NCBI GenBank assembly: GCA_012934845.2
Contig: WNNJ02000528.1
Coordinates: 1-64,000 of the forward strand
Direction: 5' to 3'
DNA length: 64,000 nt
Source of the DNA: Pomphorhynchus laevis
Taxonomy: Eukaryota; Acanthocephala; Palaeacanthocephala; Echinorhynchida; Pomphorhynchidae
Position 1 is the stretch's first letter. Each line of letters begins with the position of its first letter. Made by a program: the position numbers and the translations under genes. Below the pieces are notes generated by a model. The model did not search any database. It saw only the letters and a list, made by a program, of their open reading frames with translations, and was not told the DNA's origin. Of this stretch, positions 51,790 to 63,307 are shown piece after piece.

Positions 51790-52931
51790 AGTCTTCTTAT
51801 CTTCCTCGACCTCTTCTCCGCCTTCGACATCGTCGACCACTACATCCCCTTTATCGCCTTCGTTTTGATTATAGCATGGTTTGCATCATATCAATTTAAC
51901 CGTTCCTTTCACGTATGTTCTAATTCATCATTATCATCTCATCTTTATTGTTTGCGGGGTGCCACAGGTTTTTTGCTTTTCTCTCTTCTGCTTGGCGATC
52001 TCTCTCCGTTTACCAAACTATCCTCTTTTAACATCATGCAATACGCCGATGACATACTCATCTATTATCATGCACTCGCCAAGCGTATACACGATATCGG
52101 CATTTTTGTCTACAACTGTATTTCTTCTATCTACAAACGTCTCTCCCATTTTCATCTAGTTCTAAACCTCCAAAAGTCCAAAATAATGTAGATCCTCCCC
52201 CGTCAACTTAAAATATACTCTATCTGTATCATTTGCCTTATCAATCATTCCCATAGTCCATAATATCACTTTCTAAGGATTCCATTTCGATGATAATATT
52301 TCCCCTAAACACTTTGTCCATGACATTGTCTGCTCGTCTAACTTAATTCTCTGCGATATCCACCGTATCTGCCCCCTTATCGACTTTCGTTCTTGTATGT
52401 CTCTTCTTTCATCGCTTCTCTAACCTAAAATTTTATTAATGCATCAGCCTTTTGGCTAATTCTCCAAAATCCATTATCCTGCCCCTACAACGCATCATCA
52501 ACTCCGCCGTTCGAGTGCTCCTACGTATCCGTCGCTTTGACCACACATCCACATATCTTGTCCAACTCTCCTGCTCCACTATCCGCAACTAACTCCGCCT
52601 TCTTATCGTAACTTTTCTTCTCATCGCTGTCGGATCCCCATCATTCATCAATCTATCTTTCTTAGATGACACTCGCCCCACCACTCTCTATCGCTATATT
52701 CCCGTCATTTCCTCTTACTTCAGGTTCATAATTACTCCAGCAACTACGGTCTCCGATCCTTCCTTGCCGCCGCCCAATTCACCTGGAATAATTTCCCTCT
52801 CGACGTCCTCCGCGCTCCCTCTTTTATCACATTCAAATACCTCTTCCGTTCCAACCTTCTCGACTCATGATTTAGATTTTTTCGTGGTCATGTAAGCGCG
52901 CCGACACGCATTTGCCGCGTAAATTTTTTTA
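51790..52931 (+). mobile_element. Family 1 LINE copy 1f: RT to 3' hairpin
   Basis: FDYSMVCIISI-like start, MQYADDILIYYHALAKRIHD (YADD), then diverged thumb sequence and a reduced hairpin (GCGCGCCGACACGCATTTGC type). It is more worn than 1b and 1g, with many frameshifts. Confidence 0.9.
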
Positions 52932-52989
52932 ATACATTAGCTTAAAAAAAGTCTGTTATTAAAACTCTTACAATAAATAGCATACAATA

Positions 52990-55900
52990 AATAACATACA
53001 ATCTAAAGTAAATACAGCAAGCATCGACGACAACCTTCGACGACAATCATCGACGACAACCATCAACGACAACCATCGGTTGAAAAATTGATTGAAATAC
53101 ATTCTTACAAGTTTATGGGAGGACTAAGAAAACAACTAAGAACGACACCAACTATGGACAACTGCAAGTACAGTGCTCGGTACACGACTGCAGCGTCTGG
53201 ACAACAATCACCTGTGACAAGAATAAGGCTAAAGAAGAGTTCGTATGTGGTTTTTGTGCCAACAAACTAATTTGCAACCTTTCCAATAAGCACATATCAA
53301 CATCCAACACGTCAACTCAAACAACCCCCGTCGTTTCTAATGTCCTTTCTCCACCTACCGACCCTGCCACTATATACACTTCCCATTCCATGTCATCTTC
53401 ACTCCCCGACACCCAACGTCCCGTCCTTCCCGTCTCGTTTCTCAATAACTTGCATCCATCAATCAAAATCACCTCCACCAACCTCCACTATCCTTCCACT
53501 CATAACCTTTCCTCACATCGCTTGCTACCCTCTTTATTATCATTATCCTCTATGTCTTCCGTCGTCAAACCAAATCCCTCCAAATCATCAACTACCAGCT
53601 CTTCTATCGTGATCTCACGTACTCACGTCAGTCGTCCTCCTTTACGGAAGCGCTTTCCTTCTCGCGATCGTTGCGTCATTGTCACTAATATCACGCCTTC
53701 CAACTCCTTATCTCCACAAGCACGTCTGGACCACGATATTTCCGCATTCAGATCCATCCTCTCGTCTATTGTTCCTGCGGATAAACCATCCTTTTTCAAG
53801 GACATTTCTCCTGTCGCATTCATTCGTCTAAACAAATCTTCTCAATCTAATCCTTCCCAGCCCCCTCTCCTAAAAATTGTTTTCAAACATTGCTCTCACG
53901 CGTCTTCTGTCCTCTCTCAACGATTTAAACTCATGTAATCTTCAACCACTCGAATTTTCCCCGATCGCGCCACCTCTGAAATCGCTCAAATCTCTTCAGC
54001 CCGTATCGAAAAACGCGGTCGCGAGGAAAACGGAGAAACATCACTCTCCATCCGAAACATAGACGGAAATTTTCTAGTTGTCCACACCCGTCCAAAAATT
54101 CGATAGCGCGCCATCTCTCCTATGTGTCTTCTCCACTAAACTTTTTCGCCACAACACACGGTTTCCGCCTCGGTCTCCTCAACACTAGATCTATTCTCAA
54201 TAAATTTGATCTTATCCTCAACGTATTCACCAAGCAATCCATCGATCTATTCTGCCTCACCGAATCCTGGCACTCAGATTCCGACGACCTTTCCATTCGC
54301 AGTCTGCTCTCTGCCGGTTGCTCCCTAGTCGAATCAGCCCGCCCCCTCAGCTCATGCCCTTCTAAATCCTCTAATCATGGCGGCATCGTCGCATTCGCGC
54401 GTCACCCAGCGTCTCTTAGCAAAATCAATCCCACTTTCAGTCCTTGCTCTTTTGAATTGCTCACTTGTCGTTATTCTAACCCGATCACTCTAGATCTCGC
54501 CATTGTATACCGTCCTGGTTCATCAGCTCCCACAGCCTTATTTTTTACCGAACTCGCTGACCTCCTTTCTCATTGTTCTTTGTCCTCAATCCCTTCACTC
54601 GTTCTAAGCGACTTCAATATCCGCCTAGACCGCCCCTCTTCCACGGATTCCATCCGCTTCATCAACATTCTATCCAACTATAATTACAAACTAATCTCCA
54701 CTGCCCCCACACATATACTTGGTGGGGCACTCGACATCATCGCTGTCCCCGATCATTTTGCTGCCTACACCTCACTGTCCATCTCTGATCCTGGTCTATC
54801 CGATCACTTTCTTATCACCCTTGATCTCACTCGCAACCACACCCTTCCTCACACACCTACAATCCTACGTCGCCCTTGGAGAAATCTTGACCTCTCCCTT
54901 CTCCGCTCTGCCTTACTCAAATCGTCTCTATCATTACTCACAATAACATATTCATCTCCTCACGATCTCGCCTTTCTTTTCAACTCTGAACTCACATCCA
55001 CTCTCGATATTCTCTTACCCTTCAAGTCTCACCCACACCGTCGCTTGCACCGTGCCCCATGGTTTGACATCCAATGCCTACTCTCAAGGCGTCGATTCCG
55101 TCATGCTTTTCGAGTCTATCACCGCTCTCTCAGACGTGATTTCCGCTCGATCACTCCGTCTTTCCGTGATTCCTATCTTGCTCTTCGCCGGTCTCATCTC
55201 AACCTACTACGTACCAAATGCAACTTCTTCTGGCAGCATAAAATCATCACTTCATTCAACTCTAAGACTCTCTGACATACTTTTAACTCAATCGTTGCTC
55301 GCTCCTCTTCGCCATGCAACATCGATGCCAATGATTATTCGTCATTTCTCCAGACTAAAGTATCCACGTTGCTCTCTCACATCCCGGTCTCCATCCTATC
55401 CCATTCTGCCCAGTCTAGCCTCATCCTTCCGAAACTCTTTCATCTTCTCCCTGTCTCACCTACATAAGTATCATCTGTCCTCATGTCCTTGCCCAACAAA
55501 ACCTCACCTGCCGATCCCCTGCCTACTCACATATTAAAATCTATATGCTCATCGATATCCCCATTTCTCACAACCTTGTTTAACTTGTCCATCCGCAGTC
55601 GTATCTTCCCTTCACACTGGAAATCCGCAATCGTTCGTCCCCTCCTTAAGAAACAATCGCTCGACCCCTCCCTTCCTTCTAGCTATCGCCCCATTTCACT
55701 ATTCCCTACTCTTTCTAAGTTTTTAGAACGCGTCATCTTAATGCAGATCAACGCTTATCTCTCCTCATCCTAACTGTACTTCCTCCACCGTAGCATGGTG
55801 TGCATCATATCTATCCGACAGTTCCTTTCGCGTCTGTTCTAATTCATCATCCTCCCCTCCCATCCCTATTTTTTGCCGTGTCCCACAAGGTTCAGTCCTA

Positions 55901-56880
55901 GGTCCCCTCCTTTTCTCTCTTCTGCTTGGCGATCTCTCTCCGTTTATCAAACCTTACTCCTTTAACGTCATGCAATACGCCGATGACATCCTCATCTATG
56001 CTCATGCACTCGCACATTGCATACACGATATCGAATTTTGCCTCCAACTGTCTTTCTTCTATCTACATACGTCTCTCCAATCTCCATCTCGTTCTAAACC
56101 CCGAAAAGTCCAAAATATTGTAAATCCTCCCCCGTAAGCCAAACATATCTCCTCCCACTGTATATTTGCCTCATCGAACATCCCCATAGTCCACAATCTC
56201 ACTTTCTTAGGCTTCCATTTCGATGATCACCTTTCCCTTAAACCCTTCGTCCGTGACAAGGTCCGCTCATCTAACTTAATTCACCGAGACATTCGCCGTA
56301 TCCGCCCCCTTATCGACTTCCGTTCTTGTATGTCTCTTCTTTCATCGCTTCTGTTCCCTAAAATCAATTACTGCCTTAGCCTTTTCGCCAATTCTCCAAA
56401 ATCCATCATCCTACCCCTACAACGAATAATCAACACCGCCGTTCGAGTGTTCGTTCGTCTCCGTCGATTCGACTGCACATCCACATATTTTGCCCAACTC
56501 TCCTGGCCCACCATACACATCCGTATCAAACTCAGCCTTCTTCTCGTTACTTTTCGTCTCATCGCTGTCGGCTCCCCATCGTTCATAAACCCTCCTTTCT
56601 TAGACGACACTCGCCCCACCTCTCAATCGCTGCGTTCCCGTCATACCCTCTTATTTCACGTTCCTAATTACTCCAACAACTACGGTCTCCGATCCTTCCT
56701 CGTCGCCGCCTCACTCGCATGGAATCAACTACCTCTCAACGTCCGCCGCGCCCCCTCCTTTATCACATTCAAACACCTTCTTCGTTCAAACCTTCTCGTC
56801 ACCTGATTTACAGTTTTGTTTTGTTGTAGTCATGTAAGCGTGCGCTGGCACGCATTTGCCACGTTAAAATAAATTTTTTT
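52990..56880 (+). mobile_element. Family 1 LINE copy 1g: longest copy, ORF1 and ORF2
   Basis: A CATCGACGACAAC-type short tandem repeat (53022-53078) precedes ORF1. ORF1 (about 53150-54110) reads QCSVHDC...EEFVCGFCANK, a PHD-like zinc motif, then an S/T/P-rich stretch and an RRM-like block (VIVTNITPSNSLSPQARLDH). ORF2 EN is open at 54124-55275: LGLLNTRSILNKFDLILNVF, DLFCLTESWHSD, LVLSDFNIRL, LSDHFLITLDL. In the RT, a deletion near 55770 of about 200 bp removes the block with the first catalytic Asp; QYADDILIYAHALAH remains. It ends with the GCGTGCGCTGGCACGC hairpin. CR1/L2-like. Confidence 0.95.
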
Positions 56881-57215
56881 TAGCTCTTTCAAATGAAAGT
56901 ATTGTATCATCGTACGAATATCACGAAAGACGGAAGTCAAGGAAATATATTGAAATGGTACATCTTGTTGAACAATCTTCTTTCGTACCGTTTATTGTGT
57001 CATCAGTAGCGGGAATAGGAACTCAGGCTACTGTAATTCTGAATATCATCACAAAGAAACTAAGAGACAAGCGCAATGATCAATACTCTGTTTGTATGGC
57101 AAAGATCAGATCTCGTCTATCCATGTCACTGGTGAAATCATCTTCAATGTGCATGAGAGCAAGCCGATCTGCGTATCGTTGCCCGGATATAATGCTTAAA
57201 TAGAGCGGGATGCTG
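56881..57215 (+). mobile_element. Element B copy B5, right part: end of nuclease domain
   Basis: NESIVSSYEYHERRKSRKY, then VEQSSFVPFIVSSVAGIG and IRSRLSMSLVKSSSMCMRAS. It matches the second half of the B3 domain and picks up where 50935 stopped, so the intervening 5.9 kb of LINEs is inserted in this copy. Confidence 0.8.
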
Positions 57216-57289
57216 CTAAGCGTGCCCTCGAATGCTACGGGATGACATTTTTGTAGTAAAACGCCTATGTACCATCTCAGGTTTGACAT

Positions 57290-58150
57290 ACCGTCGGCGT
57301 ACGCTGATTTTTGCCTCCACTACTAGAGAAGATGACAGGAATAAATGAAGCACGTTCAATGTATGGAACCCTTTTCAGGTATTTATCTTTCTCCCGCGAT
57401 TCGTGAAACTTGAAGGAAGAATCGATACCTTTGGAGTAATTAGAAAATGCGCGAGCATTAAATATGCAGACATTGACGAAAGCACACTCTGTTCAATCTT
57501 TATACAGGCCATAGCACGAAATGTCTAGTCTGGCTTCCCTGTCCGTCGTTGTAGTGCGATTGCGAAAATTGTGGCTCAATTTGTAGTTTGCACGGAAGTC
57601 TCGAATTACGTCGTGTCTCATTAAAGGCAGCCCTCCGTGGGGACATAAGAATGAGTGGGAGATGAAATTTAATTCACCGCATTAGCACGTACCTGGAGCA
57701 TCAGGTGGAAACAAACCATATTTCGCCAATATTGCATCGCGAAAAACAATATTGGACATTATCGAATGTGAGTTGTGTGTCGGGCATACCGTCAGTCATG
57801 CTGATGCGCCCTTTAGTAAGGGATGCTCAATTGAACTTTTGAGGACCGGTTCCATATTTTGTAGCAATATAAACCTATCATCCCTCTCTTTCGTGAAGCG
57901 CATTGTTCGAATCTGTTTGCAAAGAGTGTTTTGCCTCATAATGATGTCAGCATCCGGTACATCGCCAAAGTAAGACTCGCATAGCTTGCGCAATGAAGAA
58001 TATTCGTCGTAAAGCTGAGGTTATTGGATATATGATGCCGAGTCTGTTGTTTCTGATGTTCAGATTGTATACTTGTCATTGTTGAGGTCCGCTCCGATCA
58101 AACTATGAAGCATCGACCTGATCAACGTAAATAAAGGATGTAACCAATCA
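57290..58150 (-). mobile_element. Element B copy B6: RT end, knuckle, nuclease domain
   Basis: Minus strand: RKLCESYFGDVPDADIIMRQ with LLKGASA, FRDAILAKYGLFPPDAPGTC, HSFLCPHGGLPLMRHDVIRD, TTTTDREARLDISCYGLY, FVNVCIFNARAFSNYSKGID, and RVPYIERASFIPVIFSSSGG. It is a different copy from B5, tail to tail with it. Broken. The segment joins the family 4 LINE on its right near 58150. Confidence 0.8.
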
Positions 58151-59446
58151 AGATGTCCTATCACCATAATACGCGAGATGGAATTGATTAGTGATGCTAC
58201 ATTACTACGTATATATCAGTCTACTTGCTGTGAAGGCCATCATCGAGCTTTCAGATACCTCTTGTGTGTAGATGTTAGAATCCATAGGGAAAATCGATTG
58301 CGAGTGAGACGAAAGTTCTTGGCAAGGATATTGGCAATGGAAAGAAAAGAAACCGATTTTCACTCACCATCAACCAGACAGTTGATTGACGAAGATACCC
58401 TCTTACGGTTGCTAAGTTGTTGAAAAAGTCTCTTTTGATCAACATGAGACAAGGAACAATGACAGCAATGAATTGATGTTTCTTCTGACGTTTATGAGAA
58501 GTTACCCTGTTGCGAATGGTAGTATAAAATCTGAAGCATCCGAGTCCACGCTTAAATAGTAGGAATGCATGATCACGTTCTCTGACAGCTCGCTTCAACT
58601 CACTGTCAAACCATTTGGGTTTGAAGAATTGTGGTTTACGTGTTACGCAAGGGGAAAAGGCGTGAAGTAGATTAATCGATGTTGTGTGGAGGAACGACCA
58701 GGCCACATGAACACCGACTTTTCTAGCACAAGGACATCTTACTAGGCTCAGCATTTCATTAATTGTATCGTAATCCGCATTCATAACACCAATCTTTTTT
58801 AGAAGTGACCAGACGCGAAATATGACCAGGTAGGATGATACGTAAAGTGCAGTGATCGCTGGAGCCTAATTGCGGACCGCAACTTAAAGACTCAACGACA
58901 GAATCATTGGTACATAGGCATAAATCTAGCAGGGAATGACTTTTTTGGATACGAGTATTACAATGGGCAAGCTGACAGAGTGTGAGCTCATTGAATACAA
59001 CAAGTAAGACTGATGATTCTTAATCACACGCCTGGATCGCGGTATAAAAGACCCAATCGATATTTAGAGTGTTAAGATCTCCGCAGATTAAGGTATCCAC
59101 ATTGCCGAAACAGTGATGTTTCAACGACTTGGTGATGAGTGGTGTTTATGATCGAGGACTATGATAAACAATACAAATGCGACAGACCTTACCTCGTTCC
59201 TCCGTCACATCAATCCACAAAAGCTCATTTCCATAATCGTCAGAACACGACTCTATTACGTTATAAACAAGATTGTCGCGTATATAAGCAACTACACCGC
59301 CACCTCTAGAGAATTTTCGATCACACGAACTATCGTATAACCGTGAATACCGATTTCAGGATCGAGAATATTACAATTTGACCAAGTTTCAGTGAAAAAC
59401 AGCATGTCGAGATTTTCATTATGTACTATTGCTTCGATTTCAAAAT
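58151..59446 (-). mobile_element. Family 4 LINE (CR1-like): endonuclease and linker, left of the nested 2f
   Basis: Minus strand: NLDMLFFTETWSNCNILDPE and IHGYTIVR (endonuclease start), ICGDLNTLNIDW, LLDLCLCTNDSVVES and LGSSDHCTLRIIL (SDH catalytic motif), then FFKPKWFDSELKRAVRERDH and KRDFFNNLATVRGYL, the EN-RT linker. The RT itself is missing here: element B sequence follows. Its upstream half continues at 63308 beyond the nested family 2 copy. Confidence 0.88.
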
Positions 59447-62400
59447 AAATAAATGATTCTTTTAACATACAAAAGGTCAAATAGAAAATAACAAGGATAA
59501 CAAAAATTTAAGTCTCTTCGTACTTAATAACTTCTTCTTGAAGTCTTCACCCATTTCTTATGGCCTCAGATCCAGGGGGATCTGATCCCGCCAACCGATA
59601 CAACACGCCGCTTTCCGACTGAACCACCCGGGGTCTTTCACCCGCGAAGAATCCAATCGGCGCATGATATTCTGGGTAAACGAGAGACGAGGAGCTTAAG
59701 GAACCTTAGCCTTTGCTCTCGGGGACGTCCTCTCAAAAAAAGATTAATCCAGAGGAAGCCCAAGTGCCCCAAAGGCGCACCTGGGTTTTCCCTTTCAATG
59801 ACAGATGCTGGGCCCGATTCATGGCCGACCTAGCTTTCTTCGGGATACGTTTAAGTCTATCCAGGTCAGCTTTCGCCGACCAGTTCACAGTAACGGTGAA
59901 CCCCAGGTATTTTACTCGACTTGGTTAAGGTGAAGAGTGGCTCAGAGGCAACCATGGAGGAGAGCGCAGAGAGTGCTAATCTCTTAAGTTTTTGCTTTGT
60001 TGCAGGGGTGCCATGAAAGACGACCACATGCGATTTTGCGGAGTTTAAAACAAGATTGGATATGGGTAATTGGTCTTTTAATCTTAAATAGAAACGGCTG
60101 ATGCCACATACTACGTCTTTACACCTGTGTCCAGTAAACAGGGCAGTGGTGTCATAAGCGTACACCATTAGACGTTGTTCGCATTTAAATATTTTGAACA
60201 AGTAAATGGAGGCAGCAAGATATAAGATTGGAGAAAGAGGTGAACCTTGAGGTATACCTGTAATAGGGAGGAACTGACGCGCATCAGGTTCGTCTTCATA
60301 ATTAAACCGCTTGGTGTACAGCAGAAACCTCAACCTGTTCACAATTCCCGCAGGCAACCCGAGGGACCTGAGAGAAGAGATTACAAAAAGAATGGAGATG
60401 CGGTCAAATGCAGCGGAAAAGTCAAGGAAAACAGCCACAACTAGGCTATGGTTATTCTCCCGACTAAACTGCTCCACCTCACCTACTGCTGAATAGACCG
60501 AGCAACCTTTGACGAACCCAAGAAAACCTGGAGGGATCAAATTACGCCTACTTAAATGGTCACGGATTTTACGAGCAAGCGCTTTTTCGTAAATCTACAC
60601 GAGGGCATTTTGAATCGAAATGGGTAGCAGGTCTTTAGGACATGAGCAGGATTTAACCTTAGGAATAAAAAACTATCTTACTAATAGTGATGCCTGCTAC
60701 ATCGGACGATGAGGCTAAAAGCATTGTGACGGCCACCCCCTTCTTTTATCAGCAGTCAAAAGCTTACAGACCCGAGAAGGAAGTGGAGCGAAGGATTTGG
60801 AGGTGCCCGGACGTGGACCCCAGGAGTTAAAGATATTCGTAACAGATAGATCCCTACTCTTGAAATCTCCCCAAGGCGGGATTGGTTGAGGTAATAGAGT
60901 GGCTCCATAATTATGTAGGGAAAGTGACTTCTCTAAAACGTCTTCAAGGCCTATCTTACCTATCCAACCCAATGCCCTATCCTTCCAACACGCAAACTTC
61001 TCCTTCTTGAAAATCTTCCAAAAGGAAGACCGAGAAGGGTTAAGACTAGCAATACTTGCCCTATCCCTCCTCAGCTGAAACCTATATCTAGTGCTTCAGT
61101 ATTCATTCGAGGGCCCGTCTGGCGGAAGCAGAGAGAATAGGAAAATTCACCAATTTAGCTACGACCTTGAGTTTTGTCGGAGTTGGATTGAAAATGCGAC
61201 CTTTGTATGTAGTCGATAAAATCGCGGTAGCTTGCGAAGAGAGGTAGGTATTAAATTCGGTTAAACTCTCATTTCCTATTCTGGGAAAGAGTTGGATAGC
61301 TGCCTGAAAGAAGACCACTCTGATCGGATCAAAGTGAAACCTCATTCGAAGCAACGTATCTTTCTCAATCCTCCAACTAATTAGGTCATGAGAGGTGGAC
61401 AGTTGTTGAGGCGACTGCTCTGTACAGAGGGGATTAAACAACCACCTTGAGTAAAGCAGTAAAAAATCGAGGATAGAATTTGTAGATGTGAAATGAAAAG
61501 TAGGGGCCGGTGGTTTATGAATAAGATAGCCGTTCCTAGCTCTGCGAAGTGCTGCAGTGATCCAACGACCACTTCTGTCGTTGAAGTTCCCCAGTATCAT
61601 GTCATAGCCGCTGTCAATAATACTATCCAAGTGGTCACGGTTTTTGTGAATCTCTCCTCGACGGATGTAGACATTGGCTAGACTGAGGCGTTTATCGTTC
61701 TTACTGAGTGAAACAACCAAACAAGACATGGCTGGATATGAGTAATTTAATAGGAGGGATGACCTTAATGAGCATTTAACTAAAGTCAAGAGTCCTTGAG
61801 ATGAAGGGGGAGTGAGGTGGGGTTATGTACGGAGTATAGTGGGAACAAATGTGCTTTGGAATAAATCTAGTAATGTTCTGGGGGAGACGGATAGACCGCG
61901 TTTCCTGAAGGACTATAACATCTGCATCTCTACCGGATAGAAGTCTAAGGGCAGAAACACCTCCCGAATTCCACTGAAGGATATTCAGTGAAAAATGATC
62001 ACGAGTACTCTGCATTGTGATAGATTAGTTGGATTGGGGGATTTCTTACCTAGACAGAGCTACTGCAGGAAAGTTGCCCTTCCGGCTACCAGCCCCGCCC
62101 AGGGTAGGCACTTGCCCCTGGGCAACGTATTCATTTCCCCGGTTGTTAGACTTCGCCTTAATCATCTTTCATAGCTTTAGAGGGGGACTACTGAATTGGA
62201 CGAAGCCCCACTCTTTTTGGATGTTGCCCCAACAGAGCAGACTGGAATTGGCGGAGGCTGGAATAGAGCCGAGAGAAGTGACTGGACAAGCTGTTCTGTC
62301 TGCTTCTTAGTTTCCGCACGGTTGAGGTCCAGTAACTTTATCAGCTCAGAATTCGTTATGCTTCTCGAGCTACTAAGGGCCGAAGAGGCCGCTGCATCTT

Positions 62401-63307
62401 CAAATGATTTAGTGATCTTGGAGGCTGAAGTAGATAACTTATTTTGGTACTGTTTGAAAGTCACGCATTTTCGGCCTCATGCCGGATGTGGCCCACCGCA
62501 ATTTGAGCAAGCACATTGGACAGAGCACGTTTTCCCCGCTGCAGTATTAAGACAGGAAGATGAGCCACACACCACATGTAGCAGGGAGGGAGCAACTGGA
62601 ATCCCAGTGCCCACACTTATGACACCTGCTACAGTGGTGGTGGGTGTATTCTTCTTTGATCACAATTCTGAAACGTAGATTGAACCCCATAAAAGGGTCA
62701 GGAACTTTTCTCCAAAAGTTCCGCCTGCCCCAAGGCAGCCGTGAAACCAATGTTAAGCAGAAAACCGTACCTACACAACAGGGGCGGACGTTGTATAACT
62801 TGTACAAATTTTTTAACAGCTTGATGTCTTCCTCATCAAGATGGGAAGGTACATTCGTAATCTTTAGGGATGCCAGAATAGGCTTACACTCAAAAGATGC
62901 GATATCTGTAAAGTGCTTGTCAAAAAATTTATTGTAACTCACCAGGATGTCCTGGGATGTAAAAGATATTCGTATACCAAGTTCGTTATAGCGGATTGAA
63001 TTATATATCACTTTATTATTTAGAGTGGATGTAAAATCACGTAGAAAACAATTAAAGAGCATATGCCTCTCTAGAGGCTTTTTAGCGTTATAATCCCCAA
63101 ATTTACCATTTTGGGGATAGGGGAAGTAATTCCCTGTCAATAGGAACAATCGAAACGTTACTTACATTTGTACCAGGTTGAATAGGGCTAGTTGTTACCT
63201 TTTTGTCGTCTGAATAACTGGAATTCGCTATCATTTTTGCTGGAAAATCGTTTTTATTTGAAGCACCGACGTGCAACTCAACGCTCATTTTTGAACAGTA
63301 AATTGCT
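59447..63307 (-). mobile_element. Family 2 LINE copy 2f: near full length (3.86 kb), nested in family 4
   Basis: ORF1 starts at 63288 (MSVELHVGASNKNDFPAKMI), with KPILASLKITNVPSHLDEED and knuckles (CSRCHKCGHWDSSCSLPATC). ORF2 EN: FSLNILQWNSGGVSALRLLS, VIVLQETRSIRLPQNITRFI, ILGNFNDRSGRWI. RT: FLGFVKGCSVYSAVGEVEQF, AVFLDFSAAFDRISI, ITGIPQGSPLSPILYLA, VYAYDTTALFTG (YADD altered to YAYD), and a 3' UTR ending ATCATTTATTTA. It has a few frameshifts and the NALV stop shared with 2b. ATTTCAAAA at 59438-59446 and 63308-63316 is a 9-bp target duplication. Confidence 0.95.
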
